In this document: positions 1-7,379 of the stretch, piece after piece
Layout of the letters: each line of letters opens with the position of its first letter
Numbering within the stretch: the stretch's first letter is position 1
Source: Nitrospira sp. CR1.3
Lineage (GTDB): Bacteria > Nitrospirota > Nitrospiria > Nitrospirales > Nitrospiraceae
Reading direction: 5' to 3'
Assembly (NCBI GenBank): GCA_014055525.1
Contig: WIAH01000005.1
Coordinates: 140,284-204,283 of the forward strand
Length of the DNA: 64,000 nt
The notes under the pieces: generated by a model
Databases searched by the model: none
Told to the model about the DNA's origin: nothing
The model's input: the letters and a program-made list of their open reading frames with translations, nothing else
Translations under genes and position numbers: made by a program

Positions 1-336
1 CCGGCCAAGATCAAAGCCAAGATCAAGGCAGGTATCGCGAACAAGAGGATTCAAGCCATCATCATCAACGGCGGGACAGGGATTTCCCGAAGAGATTCGA
101 CGTTCGAGGCTGTGAATGCCATGCTGGAGAAACGGCTCGATGGATTCGGAGAGGTGTTCCGCTACCTGACCTATCAGGAGATCGGCTCACCGGCCATCAT
201 GAGCCGAGCAACGGCCGGCATCATCAAAGGGCGCGTCCTCTTCTCAACTCCCGGTTCAGAAAACGCCGTCCGTCTCGCGATGGAAAAACTCATCCTCCCC
301 GAACTCGGCCACCTGGTCAAAGAACTCACCAAATAG
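1..336 (+). CDS. moaB: MoaB/MogA-family molybdenum cofactor biosynthesis protein (5' truncated by window edge)
   Basis: The frame is open from base 1, so the N-terminus lies outside the window; about 111 residues are visible. Residues just inside the edge give IINGGTGISRRD, the GGTG-x-S-x-R-D motif that binds molybdopterin in the MoaB/MogA fold, followed by a conserved Ser-Thr-Phe-Glu stretch. The C-terminal half contains the GSPAIMSRA and LFSTPGSENAV segments usual for MoaB. The family adenylylates molybdopterin before molybdenum insertion. A Moco enzyme is encoded at 18243-19460, so the cell has a use for the cofactor. MoaB and MogA cannot be separated without the N-terminus. Confidence 0.9.
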   Translation, partial: PAKIKAKIKAGIANKRIQAIIINGGTGISRRDSTFEAVNAMLEKRLDGFGEVFRYLTYQEIGSPAIMSRATAGIIKGRVLFSTPGSENAVRLAMEKLILPELGHLVKELTK

Positions 337-345
337 CATGAGCAG

Positions 346-783
346 TCAGTCCTGACCGATCTTCGGTTCGGAGTAATCCATCGCCGGACTGATGTTCGAC
401 TGCGCGTAGCGCTTGTAGAACAACAGTAGGTCCCGTACCGACACGACGCCGATAATTTCTCCGCCGCGCGTCACGCCGAGATGGCGCACGCCGAGGTCGC
501 CCATCATGTCCTGGGCGTCATCAACGGTCCGGCTCCCTTCGATCGTGCAAATGGGGGTGGTCATGATTTTCTCGACTGTCAGCTTGCCGAGCGGCTTGCC
601 GCTGGAGACGGCACGCCTGACGATGTCGGTGTCGGTCACGATGCCGACCAGCTTCTTCCCCTTTTTGATGAACAACGACCCCACTCGCGCCGTCTTCATC
701 ATCTTGGCCGCACTCATTACCGACGTCCCGGGACCGACAGACTTCGGCTGTTTCGTCATAATGCGCCCCACCGTGTTCGGCAT
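346..783 (-). CDS. CBS-domain pair protein
   Basis: About 145 residues form two consecutive CBS motifs. The first covers VGRIMTKQPKSV to GIVTDTDIVRRAV, the second VEKIMTTPICTI to GVVSVRDLLLFY. Each ends in the GIVTDxD / GVVSxRD nucleotide-contact signature, so this is a stand-alone Bateman module that probably binds an adenine nucleotide and regulates a partner. The start at 783 follows a strong purine-rich ribosome site (GGGGAGGGGGAGC); a start 39 bases further upstream is open but has no such site. It converges with moaB and lies just downstream of the alcohol dehydrogenase. A second CBS-pair protein is at 37769-38221. Confidence 0.9.
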   Translation of the reverse strand: MPNTVGRIMTKQPKSVGPGTSVMSAAKMMKTARVGSLFIKKGKKLVGIVTDTDIVRRAVSSGKPLGKLTVEKIMTTPICTIEGSRTVDDAQDMMGDLGVRHLGVTRGGEIIGVVSVRDLLLFYKRYAQSNISPAMDYSEPKIGQD

Positions 784-831
784 GCTCCCCCTCCCCTTGT
801 CACGCCTTGCGCGCGCCAGCAATCGTTTTGT

Positions 832-1863
832 TCAAAGTACCGTCAGCACGATCTTACCAAAAAATTTCCGGCTGAGCAGCTGTTCCTGCGCAGCCCTCGC
901 CTCTCTGAGCGGATAGGTCCGATCGATCACGGGCTTGAGCCTCCCCTGCCCGAACAGCTCTGCCGCGTTGACCAACTCGGCGCGGGTGCCCATATAGGAA
1001 CCCTTGATCGTGAATTGACGAGAATAGACATAACGGAGATCCAGCTTGACCTCCGCGCCGGTCGTCGCTCCGCAGGTAATCAACCGGCCACCCTTGGCAA
1101 GCGACGCGAGGCAGCTGTCCCAGACCTCCGGTCCGATATGCTCGATCACCACGTCGACCCCCCGCCCCTCGGTCAGCAGCTTCACTCTTTCCGCTACTTT
1201 TTCGCGGCTATGGTTGATGACCGCATGGGCGCCGAGCAACACGGCTTTCGGAATCTTGTCGTCCGTCCCCACGGTCGTGATCACTCTGGCTCCGGCCAGA
1301 TGCGCCATCTGCACCGCAATACTCCCGACGCCGCTGCCGGCCCCCATCACCAGTACGATTTCGCCGTGCTTGAGCTGCGCCAGGCTAAACAACATGTGTG
1401 ACGCGGTGACGGACACAAGCGGAAAGGCCGCCGCCTGCTCGAACGACAGATTGCCGGGAATCGGCAGCACATTGCGGAAGGGAACCTTCACGTACTCGGC
1501 ATAGCCGCCTTGCGTCATGGCGCCGATCAACGCATAGGAACGGCAGAAGTTGTCCCGCCCGGCCAGGCATTCGTGGCACCGCCAGCAGCTCAGGCCCGGC
1601 GAGATGAACACCCGATCTCCCGCCGTCACGCCCTGAGCCGGATCGCCGACAGCTTCCACCTCGCCGGCGATATCGGATCCAGACACATGGGGGAGCGGCA
1701 TCGGATAGGCCGGATTGCCCTGCCTGATCCAGATATCCAGATGGTTCAGCGCGCAGGCCCTGACGCGAACCAGCACCTCTTCGTGACCGATGACCGGCTT
1801 CGGCACCTCCTCGTAGCTCAGCTTCTCCGGCCCGCCATGCTCACGAAAAAGAACGGCTTTCAT
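832..1863 (-). CDS. Zinc-type medium-chain alcohol dehydrogenase / quinone oxidoreductase family
   Basis: A 343-residue MDR-superfamily oxidoreductase. Four cysteines at about residues 93, 96, 99 and 107 (CWRCHECLAGRDNFC) form the structural-zinc lobe. GAGSGVGSIAVQ at about 174-185 is the NAD(P)-binding Rossmann glycine motif. The N-terminal ACALNHLDIW and PHVSGSDIAG segments sit where the catalytic zinc ligands lie, but the usual GHE is replaced, as in the zinc-binding dehydrogenase subgroup of unknown substrate. The start has no competing upstream ATG. It is transcribed toward the CBS gene (49 bases to its start) and is separated from the upstream phzF-like gene by a hairpin. Substrate cannot be predicted. 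Confidence 0.92.
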   Translation of the reverse strand: MKAVLFREHGGPEKLSYEEVPKPVIGHEEVLVRVRACALNHLDIWIRQGNPAYPMPLPHVSGSDIAGEVEAVGDPAQGVTAGDRVFISPGLSCWRCHECLAGRDNFCRSYALIGAMTQGGYAEYVKVPFRNVLPIPGNLSFEQAAAFPLVSVTASHMLFSLAQLKHGEIVLVMGAGSGVGSIAVQMAHLAGARVITTVGTDDKIPKAVLLGAHAVINHSREKVAERVKLLTEGRGVDVVIEHIGPEVWDSCLASLAKGGRLITCGATTGAEVKLDLRYVYSRQFTIKGSYMGTRAELVNAAELFGQGRLKPVIDRTYPLREARAAQEQLLSRKFFGKIVLTVL

Positions 1864-1874
1864 GTGCCTCAGAC

Positions 1875-1938
1875 GGTTCTAGGTTCTCCGTGCTGCGTTC
1901 GAAGTTATCCGAACACGGAGAACCCAGAACTTAGAACC
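1875..1938. repeat. Intergenic inverted repeat between the MDR dehydrogenase and PhzF-type genes
   Basis: The arms GTTCTCCGTG and CACGGAGAAC pair perfectly, and the outer GGTTCTA and TTAGAACC extend the stem. It fills most of the gap between the stop of the phzF-like gene (1943) and the start of the dehydrogenase (1863). It could be a transcription terminator for the former or a dispersed REP-like hairpin; there is no clear T-run. Confidence 0.6.
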
Positions 1939-1942
1939 GACG

Positions 1943-2875
1943 TTAGAAGTTCAACGTTCCTTCAACGACCATCACGCACTGCCCGCCGACCTTGACGGTC
2001 TGTATCGCATCATCATCCGACTCGACCTGCACAAGAATCCGTGAAGGGCGATCGATCTCATATCCCTGCTCAATGACGATCTCGGTCATCGGACCGACGT
2101 CGACGACGCCGTTTTGCACCAGATAGGCTCCCAGCGCTCCACCGGCGCTCCCTGTCGCAGGATCTTCGGGGATCCCGATCGAGGGCGCGAACATCCTGGC
2201 ATGGACCGTGGCAAATGTTTCGACCGTCACCGTCGTGAAAACCATAATGCCGTTGGCCCCGAACCGGCGGCACAGATGCATGATTGCCGATGGATCTGGT
2301 GTAATGGACCGTACCGCCGTCAGGGTTCTCACCGGAACAATGAGAACCGGCAGGCCGGTCGAGACCACTTGCAGAGGCCACTTGGCATCCGCGATCACAT
2401 GCTTGGAAATGCCGAGGGCGCTGGCTACCAGATAGAGGTCTTCGGTGTCCTCGATCGACTCCAGAAATTGCGGCGCAGGCTGGGTCATGACCACTCGCGT
2501 GACCCGACCGTCGCGCACATGCAGATCGACCGGGAAGAGCCCGATGTTACACTCCTGCACCACGCGCGTCACCGGTTCGGGAGTGGCAATGAAGCCGAGC
2601 TGCGCGAGGACATGCATGGTGCCCACGACCGGGTGGCCGGCGAAGGGAATCTCCTGTGTCGGGGTAAAGATGCGGAGCCGCACGACGGCGGCGGGATCGC
2701 TCGGCGGGAACACGAACACGGTTTCGGACAGGTTCATCTCCCTGGCAATCTGCTGGAGCTCATCGTCGGAGAGTCCTTTGGCATCGGGAAACACGGCGAC
2801 CGGGTTGCCGCCGAACGGCTGGCTCGTAAACACATCGGCTTGATAGAACTTCAGCGAGCGGGGCTTAGGCTCCAT
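1943..2875 (-). CDS. PhzF-family isomerase/epimerase-like protein
   Basis: About 310 residues with the two-lobed PhzF layout. NLSETVF near residue 48-54 carries the general-base glutamate, FAGHPVVG at about 78-85 is the conserved FxGHPxxG motif, and EDPATGSAGGALG in the second half is the DPATGSA phosphate/substrate loop. The family is best known for the isomerase of phenazine synthesis, but most members have unknown substrates and no phenazine genes are visible here. The ATG at 2875 gives the usual MxxLKFYQADVF start; a GTG 45 bases upstream is open but extends into unconserved sequence. Family call secure, substrate unknown. Confidence 0.9.
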   Translation of the reverse strand: MEPKPRSLKFYQADVFTSQPFGGNPVAVFPDAKGLSDDELQQIAREMNLSETVFVFPPSDPAAVVRLRIFTPTQEIPFAGHPVVGTMHVLAQLGFIATPEPVTRVVQECNIGLFPVDLHVRDGRVTRVVMTQPAPQFLESIEDTEDLYLVASALGISKHVIADAKWPLQVVSTGLPVLIVPVRTLTAVRSITPDPSAIMHLCRRFGANGIMVFTTVTVETFATVHARMFAPSIGIPEDPATGSAGGALGAYLVQNGVVDVGPMTEIVIEQGYEIDRPSRILVQVESDDDAIQTVKVGGQCVMVVEGTLNF

Positions 2876-3018
2876 AGATAAGCGGCACTCTAGGTCAGGG
2901 CGTGACTCACTGTCAAACACCTGCCCAGAGCTTGGATTACAACGCCTGCGCTTGACTTGATTTCATTGCGGGGCTTATTCTCTCAGGGTTAATCTAGAAA
3001 CGCGCGTGTGAGACGCGT

Positions 3019-3678
3019 ATGGCCCGCCAACTCGAATTGAGCGTCCGGCCTATCTTCTCGACACCCCTCCTGGTGTTCTCTGTCCCCGAGTGTCATCAAA
3101 TCAATAATGAATTGAAACCTGCGGTTCTCGCTCACGAAACGTCTCAACTGCCTTATGCAGACCGTGAGGTGATAGGGTGGTCCTCTCCGCACGACTTGTC
3201 CATGATGGAATGGGCCGGTAAGCCTCTCGCTCAGCTATTCGAATCAGTCACCCAGGTCGCGACTCTGGCGACGGAATTTTCCGAACGGAGCGGCAAGCCG
3301 GCACAGCATCCCAGCTGGCAGGTGGTGGAGATCTGGTCCAATGTGCAACGAAACGGAGGAACCAACGGATACCACGCTCATCCTGGTTCCTTCTGGTCCG
3401 GTGTGTATTATGTGGATGTGGGCGACATCTCCGATTCGCAAGACATGGGCGGGGAATTGCAGCTCTTCGACCCTCGCGGCTGTCTTCCCCGGATGCTCGC
3501 GCCGTATCTGCGGTACTCGCTTCCGGAGTTGCACGACGCCGGCAATACGATCTCGTTTACGCCGACCACCGGTCAATGTGTCCTGTTTCCCGGTTGGCAG
3601 TTTCACGCCGTGGCCCCCTATAGGGGCGTGAATCCCCGCGTCAGCATCGCCTTCAATCTCGACCCTGTCATTAAGTAG
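3019..3678 (+). CDS. Putative 2-oxoglutarate-Fe(II) oxygenase (TIGR02466-like)
   Basis: A 219-residue protein with a double-stranded beta-helix oxygenase signature. NGYHAHPGSFWSGVYYV (His119/His121) carries the metal site, GGELQLFDPR lies in the core, FPGWQFHAVAPY supplies the distal His196, and NPRVSIAFN ends with the arginine that usually holds 2-oxoglutarate. The pattern matches the PF13759-type family recalled from phage and bacterial genomes, whose substrates are mostly unknown. A short inverted repeat (ACGCG...CGCGT) lies just upstream of the ATG and no good ribosome site is visible. It converges with the radical SAM gene at 3760, so shared function is only suggested by position. Confidence 0.85.
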   Translation: MARQLELSVRPIFSTPLLVFSVPECHQINNELKPAVLAHETSQLPYADREVIGWSSPHDLSMMEWAGKPLAQLFESVTQVATLATEFSERSGKPAQHPSWQVVEIWSNVQRNGGTNGYHAHPGSFWSGVYYVDVGDISDSQDMGGELQLFDPRGCLPRMLAPYLRYSLPELHDAGNTISFTPTTGQCVLFPGWQFHAVAPYRGVNPRVSIAFNLDPVIK

Positions 3679-3756
3679 AAGGCTCAAGGTTGAGGTTGAG
3701 GTCGAGCGCGGAAAAGCCCCAAAACTGACTCAATCTCAGCCTTAACCTCAACCTTG
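3679..3756. repeat. Hexamer-rich inverted repeat (GAGGTT/AAGGCT type), copy 1
   Basis: It starts right after the stop of the oxygenase gene. The left arm contains CAAGGTTGAGGTTGAGG and the right arm contains its near-complement CCTTAACCTCAACCTTG (16 of 17 positions pair). It separates two convergent genes and could serve as a two-way terminator. The same hexamer vocabulary recurs at 5285 and 59682. Confidence 0.7.
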
Positions 3757-3759
3757 TTA

Positions 3760-4998
3760 CTATGCGGGGACGGGGAGGGATTCGTAGGACTGAACGAGCG
3801 GATTCCCCACATAGTCTTCCACGTAATTCTTCAAGAGGCAGTTCCGCCAGAGCAGCTTATTAGCGAATCGGGTGTCGATCTTGTGCAGGATGGTCACCTT
3901 GACGCCGGTTTTCCTCGTGAACTGCTCAGGCGTTACGCCGCCGATGTCCGTATACATGCCGCGACCGGACTGCATCATGCATTTCGGAACATGAATGCGC
4001 TTCTGGGTCGTCATCCTTCTGGCAATGTCGTCAAACGTCAGCAGCACGGAACAGTCGGAGTCACCTCCCAGCGTGGCGTTCGGCACCATCAGGAACCTGG
4101 CCCGATTCTTCCGGTACATGTTCAGGACTTTGTAGACGCTCTTCGCCATCACCACCGTATCCCGCCTCTCCAACTCCAATGAATCGAAGGCACTCACGAT
4201 CCGCTTCCGGTTCATGAAGGCGGTGATCGGCGCCTCGGTCTGGATGGTCTGCACATTCGGCAGACCCTTGTCGTACAGACGACGGGCTTCATCCGGCAGA
4301 TACTTTCTCCCCTGCCGCATGAGCTCCGCCGCCGGCTCCTTGATTCCGCGCACCGGCGTGAGGCAACCCATCCACAACACGCACTTCTGATTCACCGCAG
4401 AGATGGCCTCGGCATCCTTCGACATCGTATGCGCGTCGAACGCATAGAAATTCGCCGAGGAGACGGCCGGACCGTCCAACACTTTCATGAGGTGCTTGAC
4501 CGACGGCGCATGGGGCATCAGCCGCTGCCGGTAGTCGCTGAGCGTAATCACCGACAGCTCGAAGTTGATCCGGCCCGGATACCGCGCAGCCAGGGCGTGA
4601 ATCTTCGGCACCTGCACGTAGCCGACCGTGAAGAACGTGATGTTCTTGTCCGTCGAAGTCAGAAAATCCTCGACCCATTCCATGGCCTTGGGATGGAGAA
4701 ACAGGTCGGTCCACTCCATGTACTCGTTGCCGCCCAGACACCAGAACTGCATCGGATCGGTCGGCTTGTTATTGATGTAGTCGAGGATGAACTTCCAGTC
4801 TTCGTCCGTCGTTTTTGGAGGATCGAGCGTCTCGCGGTAGGAATGGTCGATCTCGTAGCAGAACTCGCACTTCACCGGACAGGTTTTGCCGAGACTGATG
4901 GGAATCTTCCCGCCCTCCAGTTCCCGGATCAGGACGTCGCGGTAATCTTTGTTCTTGAAGATGGGAGGCGCCTGGAGAATCGGCAGTTGCGTCTGCAT
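3760..4998 (-). CDS. Radical SAM protein of unknown function
   Basis: About 412 residues. GKTCPVKCEFCYE at about residues 38-49 is a canonical CX3CX2C [4Fe-4S] motif (Cys40, 44, 47) close to the N-terminus, and FWCLGGNEYMEW resembles the downstream GGE-like SAM-binding strand. The C-terminal half (TLGGDSDCSVLLTFDD, VPKCMMQSGRGMY) has extra cysteines but no recognisable SPASM or B12 domain. The ATG at 4998 has AAGG upstream and is preferred to a start 33 bases earlier, which would run into the divergent gene at 5034. It sits next to a J-like protein and two B12-dependent radical SAM enzymes, so all may work on one product. Not matched to a named enzyme. Confidence 0.85.
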   Translation of the reverse strand: MQTQLPILQAPPIFKNKDYRDVLIRELEGGKIPISLGKTCPVKCEFCYEIDHSYRETLDPPKTTDEDWKFILDYINNKPTDPMQFWCLGGNEYMEWTDLFLHPKAMEWVEDFLTSTDKNITFFTVGYVQVPKIHALAARYPGRINFELSVITLSDYRQRLMPHAPSVKHLMKVLDGPAVSSANFYAFDAHTMSKDAEAISAVNQKCVLWMGCLTPVRGIKEPAAELMRQGRKYLPDEARRLYDKGLPNVQTIQTEAPITAFMNRKRIVSAFDSLELERRDTVVMAKSVYKVLNMYRKNRARFLMVPNATLGGDSDCSVLLTFDDIARRMTTQKRIHVPKCMMQSGRGMYTDIGGVTPEQFTRKTGVKVTILHKIDTRFANKLLWRNCLLKNYVEDYVGNPLVQSYESLPVPA

Positions 4999-5033
4999 TG
5001 ACAGCCTTATCAGAAACTTGTCAGACTCCACGC

Positions 5034-5291
5034 ATGGATGAAGATGCGATCCATAAGGAGGTGGCCCACGCGCTGGAGATACTGGGGCTCACGCTTCCGA
5101 CGACCCAGGAAGATCTCGAACGGGCCAGGCGGGTGCAGCTCCATACGTGGAATCCGGCCCGCTACGCCAATCTGACGAACAACCCCCATCAGTACATGAA
5201 GAACTACAACAAGGCCGAAGAGATGACGAAGAAGATTGAAGCGGCCTACAGTCTCCTCAGCGCCACCCTCGTGCCCGACACTGAAGGCTAA
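5034..5291 (+). CDS. Small J-domain-like protein without HPD
   Basis: About 85 residues. The pattern LGLTLPTTQEDLERARRVQLHTWNPARY, then KAEEMTKKIEAAYSLLSA, follows the helix II - loop - helix III layout of DnaJ J-domains, but the HPD tripeptide needed to stimulate Hsp70 is replaced by a WNPAR loop. It is therefore more likely a J-like adaptor or scaffold than a classical co-chaperone. The ATG at 5034 is preferred; the frame is open from a TTG at 4998 that would overlap the divergent radical SAM start. It is the only plus-strand gene inside the radical SAM cluster. Confidence 0.7.
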   Translation: MDEDAIHKEVAHALEILGLTLPTTQEDLERARRVQLHTWNPARYANLTNNPHQYMKNYNKAEEMTKKIEAAYSLLSATLVPDTEG

Positions 5292-5312
5292 GGTCAACCT
5301 TAGCCTCAACCT
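5285..5312. repeat. Hexamer-rich repeat (AAGGTCAACCTTAGCCTCAACC type), copy 2
   Basis: It overlaps the stop codon of the J-like gene and consists of AAGGTCAACCTT and AGCCTCAACCTT, the vocabulary of the repeats at 3679 and 59682. It lies between convergent genes (J-like gene on plus, B12 radical SAM stop at 5316 on minus). Confidence 0.55.
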
Positions 5313-5315
5313 TCT

Positions 5316-7268
5316 TCACCCCACCCCGTGACTGACCACGCGACTCATCCCCTCTTTGCCGTCTTCACCCTCCCCCATCGAAACCGGCCACGTGACCAAT
5401 CCCGACACGCTGTCGGATGATCCCACCGTCTGCCGTTGCGCATAGATTTGCGGCAGCTTGTTCGTCCCGAACTTGGAGATGTAGAGGAAGACGTGCTCGC
5501 GGGCGTTCACGCGCACCGCCCAGGGCTGAAAGTCGTTCTTGTAGAACTCCTCGCAGAGCTGCATGGCATCCATGCAGGAGATACCCACCGGCTCGTTCAG
5601 CGTGTAATAGTAATCCAGCGGCAGGTCGTACTCCTCCTGTTTGTGGATCGTGATGCCGAACTTGTCGGGGTTACGCACCATCGGCGTGTGCCGGTAGGCG
5701 ACGAAGTAGAACAGCTCCACCGAGTGGATCACCGGCTGGTTGTCGAGCACGAACTGCCTGGTCTCCAACGCCTCGTCCCGCGTCTCGCCGGGGAAGCCGT
5801 AGAAGGCCATCACGTGGTTCCAGATGCCCGCCTTCGCCGCCTGATGGAGATTGTTCTCAATCACGCTCTTCTTGGCATGCTTGTCCATCAGATTCAACAC
5901 CCGCTCGTTCGCCGACTCCATACCATAATAGAGGGTGCAGCAGCCGGCCTTGGCGGCCAGGTCCCAGACGGCCTGATCCTGCAAGGTTTCTTCGAAGCGG
6001 ATCAGCGTCGTCCATTTGATCCCGACGTTCTGATCCACCAAGAGCTGCGACACCCTCTTGAAAAGGGCTGGAGGATAGGATTCGTCGCTGAAGAGAAAGT
6101 GCCGGCACTGGTACTTGTCCCGTAGCGCCTTCACCTGCTCGACGACCAACTGCGCCGTCATGCCGCGGTACTGGTCGAAGTAGCCCTGGCCGTGATCGCA
6201 AAAGGTGCAGCGGCCCCAGTAGCAGCCGCGCGTCGCAAGATAGGGAATGATCCGCTCCGGGACAAAATAATGATCCAGCGGAAAGCCGTCGAAGTCAGGG
6301 ACCGGCAGTGCCGTCGTCTTCTCCGTATAGACTTCCTTGCTCACATGGACGCCGCTCGCATCGCGGCACATGAGGTTCGGCACGGAGGCAAGGTCCCGCT
6401 GGCCGTTCAAGGCTTCGATGAGCCAAAGCAGCGCATGCTCGCCTTCGTAGAGGATCGCCGAATCGAAGACCTCCGTGAAGAACCGCTCGTGGTGCGGCAG
6501 CTCTTCCTGCAATCTGGTGATGACGTTGCCACCGACCACCACGTGAATGTTCGGGAAGGTCTCCTTGATCATTCGACAGAACGTCAGCCCCGCGATCAGC
6601 TGCATCTGCGTGCCGATGGAAACGCCGACCACATCCGGCTTTTCCTTGCTGACGGAGGGCAGGACGAGTTGATTGCAGATGTCGCGGTAGATGTTCACCT
6701 GCTCGTCGTCCAGACAGGCGAAGAGTTCCTTGGAGACGCCGGGCCGGTAGCCGAGGTTGCTTTCCATCGGATAGAACACGAGCGAGGCCGGGTAGTAGGC
6801 GGCGGAAATGTACTGCATCGCCTCGCGGAAGGTATTGAGCGCACGTTCCAGCTTGTCGGCCTGGTAAAACCGTTCGCCGCGCACGACGTTCTTGGCGTCT
6901 TCAGCGCGCGACGCGAGATCGAAGACGTCGAGCGTCATGACCTGTTCGAGCACGGACAGCTGACCGGCCTCCTGGTCCGTCAACTCCCCCCGCTTTTCTT
7001 TCATCTGCAGCGCCTTCAGCTGCATCGACTGTCTGGCCCTGATCCAAATCAAGAATTCCGTGGTGAAGAAGTGGTCGTACATCTCGATGTTGACGTCGCG
7101 CTGGATGACAGTATGCCCGGCCTGCCGCAGCACGGCGGTCAACGACGGCAGCGCCAAATAGGGCGCGGTCGGCACCCACTCGGGCGGAAACAGAAGCATG
7201 ACCTTCGACGTTTTTCGGTCTTCTTTCTTGATCGGGGTCAAGCCGTCGATTTGAAGCAGTTCGCTCAT
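5316..7268 (-). CDS. B12-binding radical SAM protein (paralogue 1)
   Basis: 650 residues. The N-terminal B12-binding module runs from KVMLLFPPEW (about 22) through PSLTAVLRQAGHTV to PDVVGVSIGTQMQ and VVVGGN (about 211-248); it lacks the DxHxxG ligand motif, as is common in radical SAM B12 enzymes. The cluster-binding motif is RGCYWGRCTFCDHG with Cys349, 354 and 357, i.e. CX4CX2C as written. ATLYYGMES- and FYGFPGETRDEA-type segments complete the radical SAM barrel. Such enzymes perform methyl transfers or other radical rearrangements. It lies directly downstream of its paralogue at 7380-9278, 111 bases away, in the same direction, so the two are probably cotranscribed. Confidence 0.9.
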   Translation of the reverse strand: MSELLQIDGLTPIKKEDRKTSKVMLLFPPEWVPTAPYLALPSLTAVLRQAGHTVIQRDVNIEMYDHFFTTEFLIWIRARQSMQLKALQMKEKRGELTDQEAGQLSVLEQVMTLDVFDLASRAEDAKNVVRGERFYQADKLERALNTFREAMQYISAAYYPASLVFYPMESNLGYRPGVSKELFACLDDEQVNIYRDICNQLVLPSVSKEKPDVVGVSIGTQMQLIAGLTFCRMIKETFPNIHVVVGGNVITRLQEELPHHERFFTEVFDSAILYEGEHALLWLIEALNGQRDLASVPNLMCRDASGVHVSKEVYTEKTTALPVPDFDGFPLDHYFVPERIIPYLATRGCYWGRCTFCDHGQGYFDQYRGMTAQLVVEQVKALRDKYQCRHFLFSDESYPPALFKRVSQLLVDQNVGIKWTTLIRFEETLQDQAVWDLAAKAGCCTLYYGMESANERVLNLMDKHAKKSVIENNLHQAAKAGIWNHVMAFYGFPGETRDEALETRQFVLDNQPVIHSVELFYFVAYRHTPMVRNPDKFGITIHKQEEYDLPLDYYYTLNEPVGISCMDAMQLCEEFYKNDFQPWAVRVNAREHVFLYISKFGTNKLPQIYAQRQTVGSSDSVSGLVTWPVSMGEGEDGKEGMSRVVSHGVG

Positions 7269-7279
7269 TTCTTACCTGG

Positions 7280-7312
7280 GGACTGTCGCCCTTCCGATTG
7301 GCGACTGTCCCA
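7280..7312. repeat. Hairpin in the gap between the two B12 radical SAM genes
   Basis: GGGACTGTCGCC and GGCGACTGTCCC form a stem with one mismatch just upstream of the start of the downstream gene. It could modulate read-through or translation between the paralogues, or be a decayed repeat; an 11-base tandem duplication (CCAGTCCCCTA) at 7361-7383 overlaps the upstream gene's stop codon. Confidence 0.45.
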
Positions 7313-7379
7313 GTTCTAAAAATCTTTTTTAACCGGGACAGCACCGGGCAAGGCCCGGAGCCAGTCCCCTACCAGTCCC

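Noticed and set aside
481..1401. 306-codon plus-strand frame opposite the CBS and dehydrogenase genes
   Set aside because: It is antisense to two clearly conserved genes and has His/Arg-rich shadow composition.
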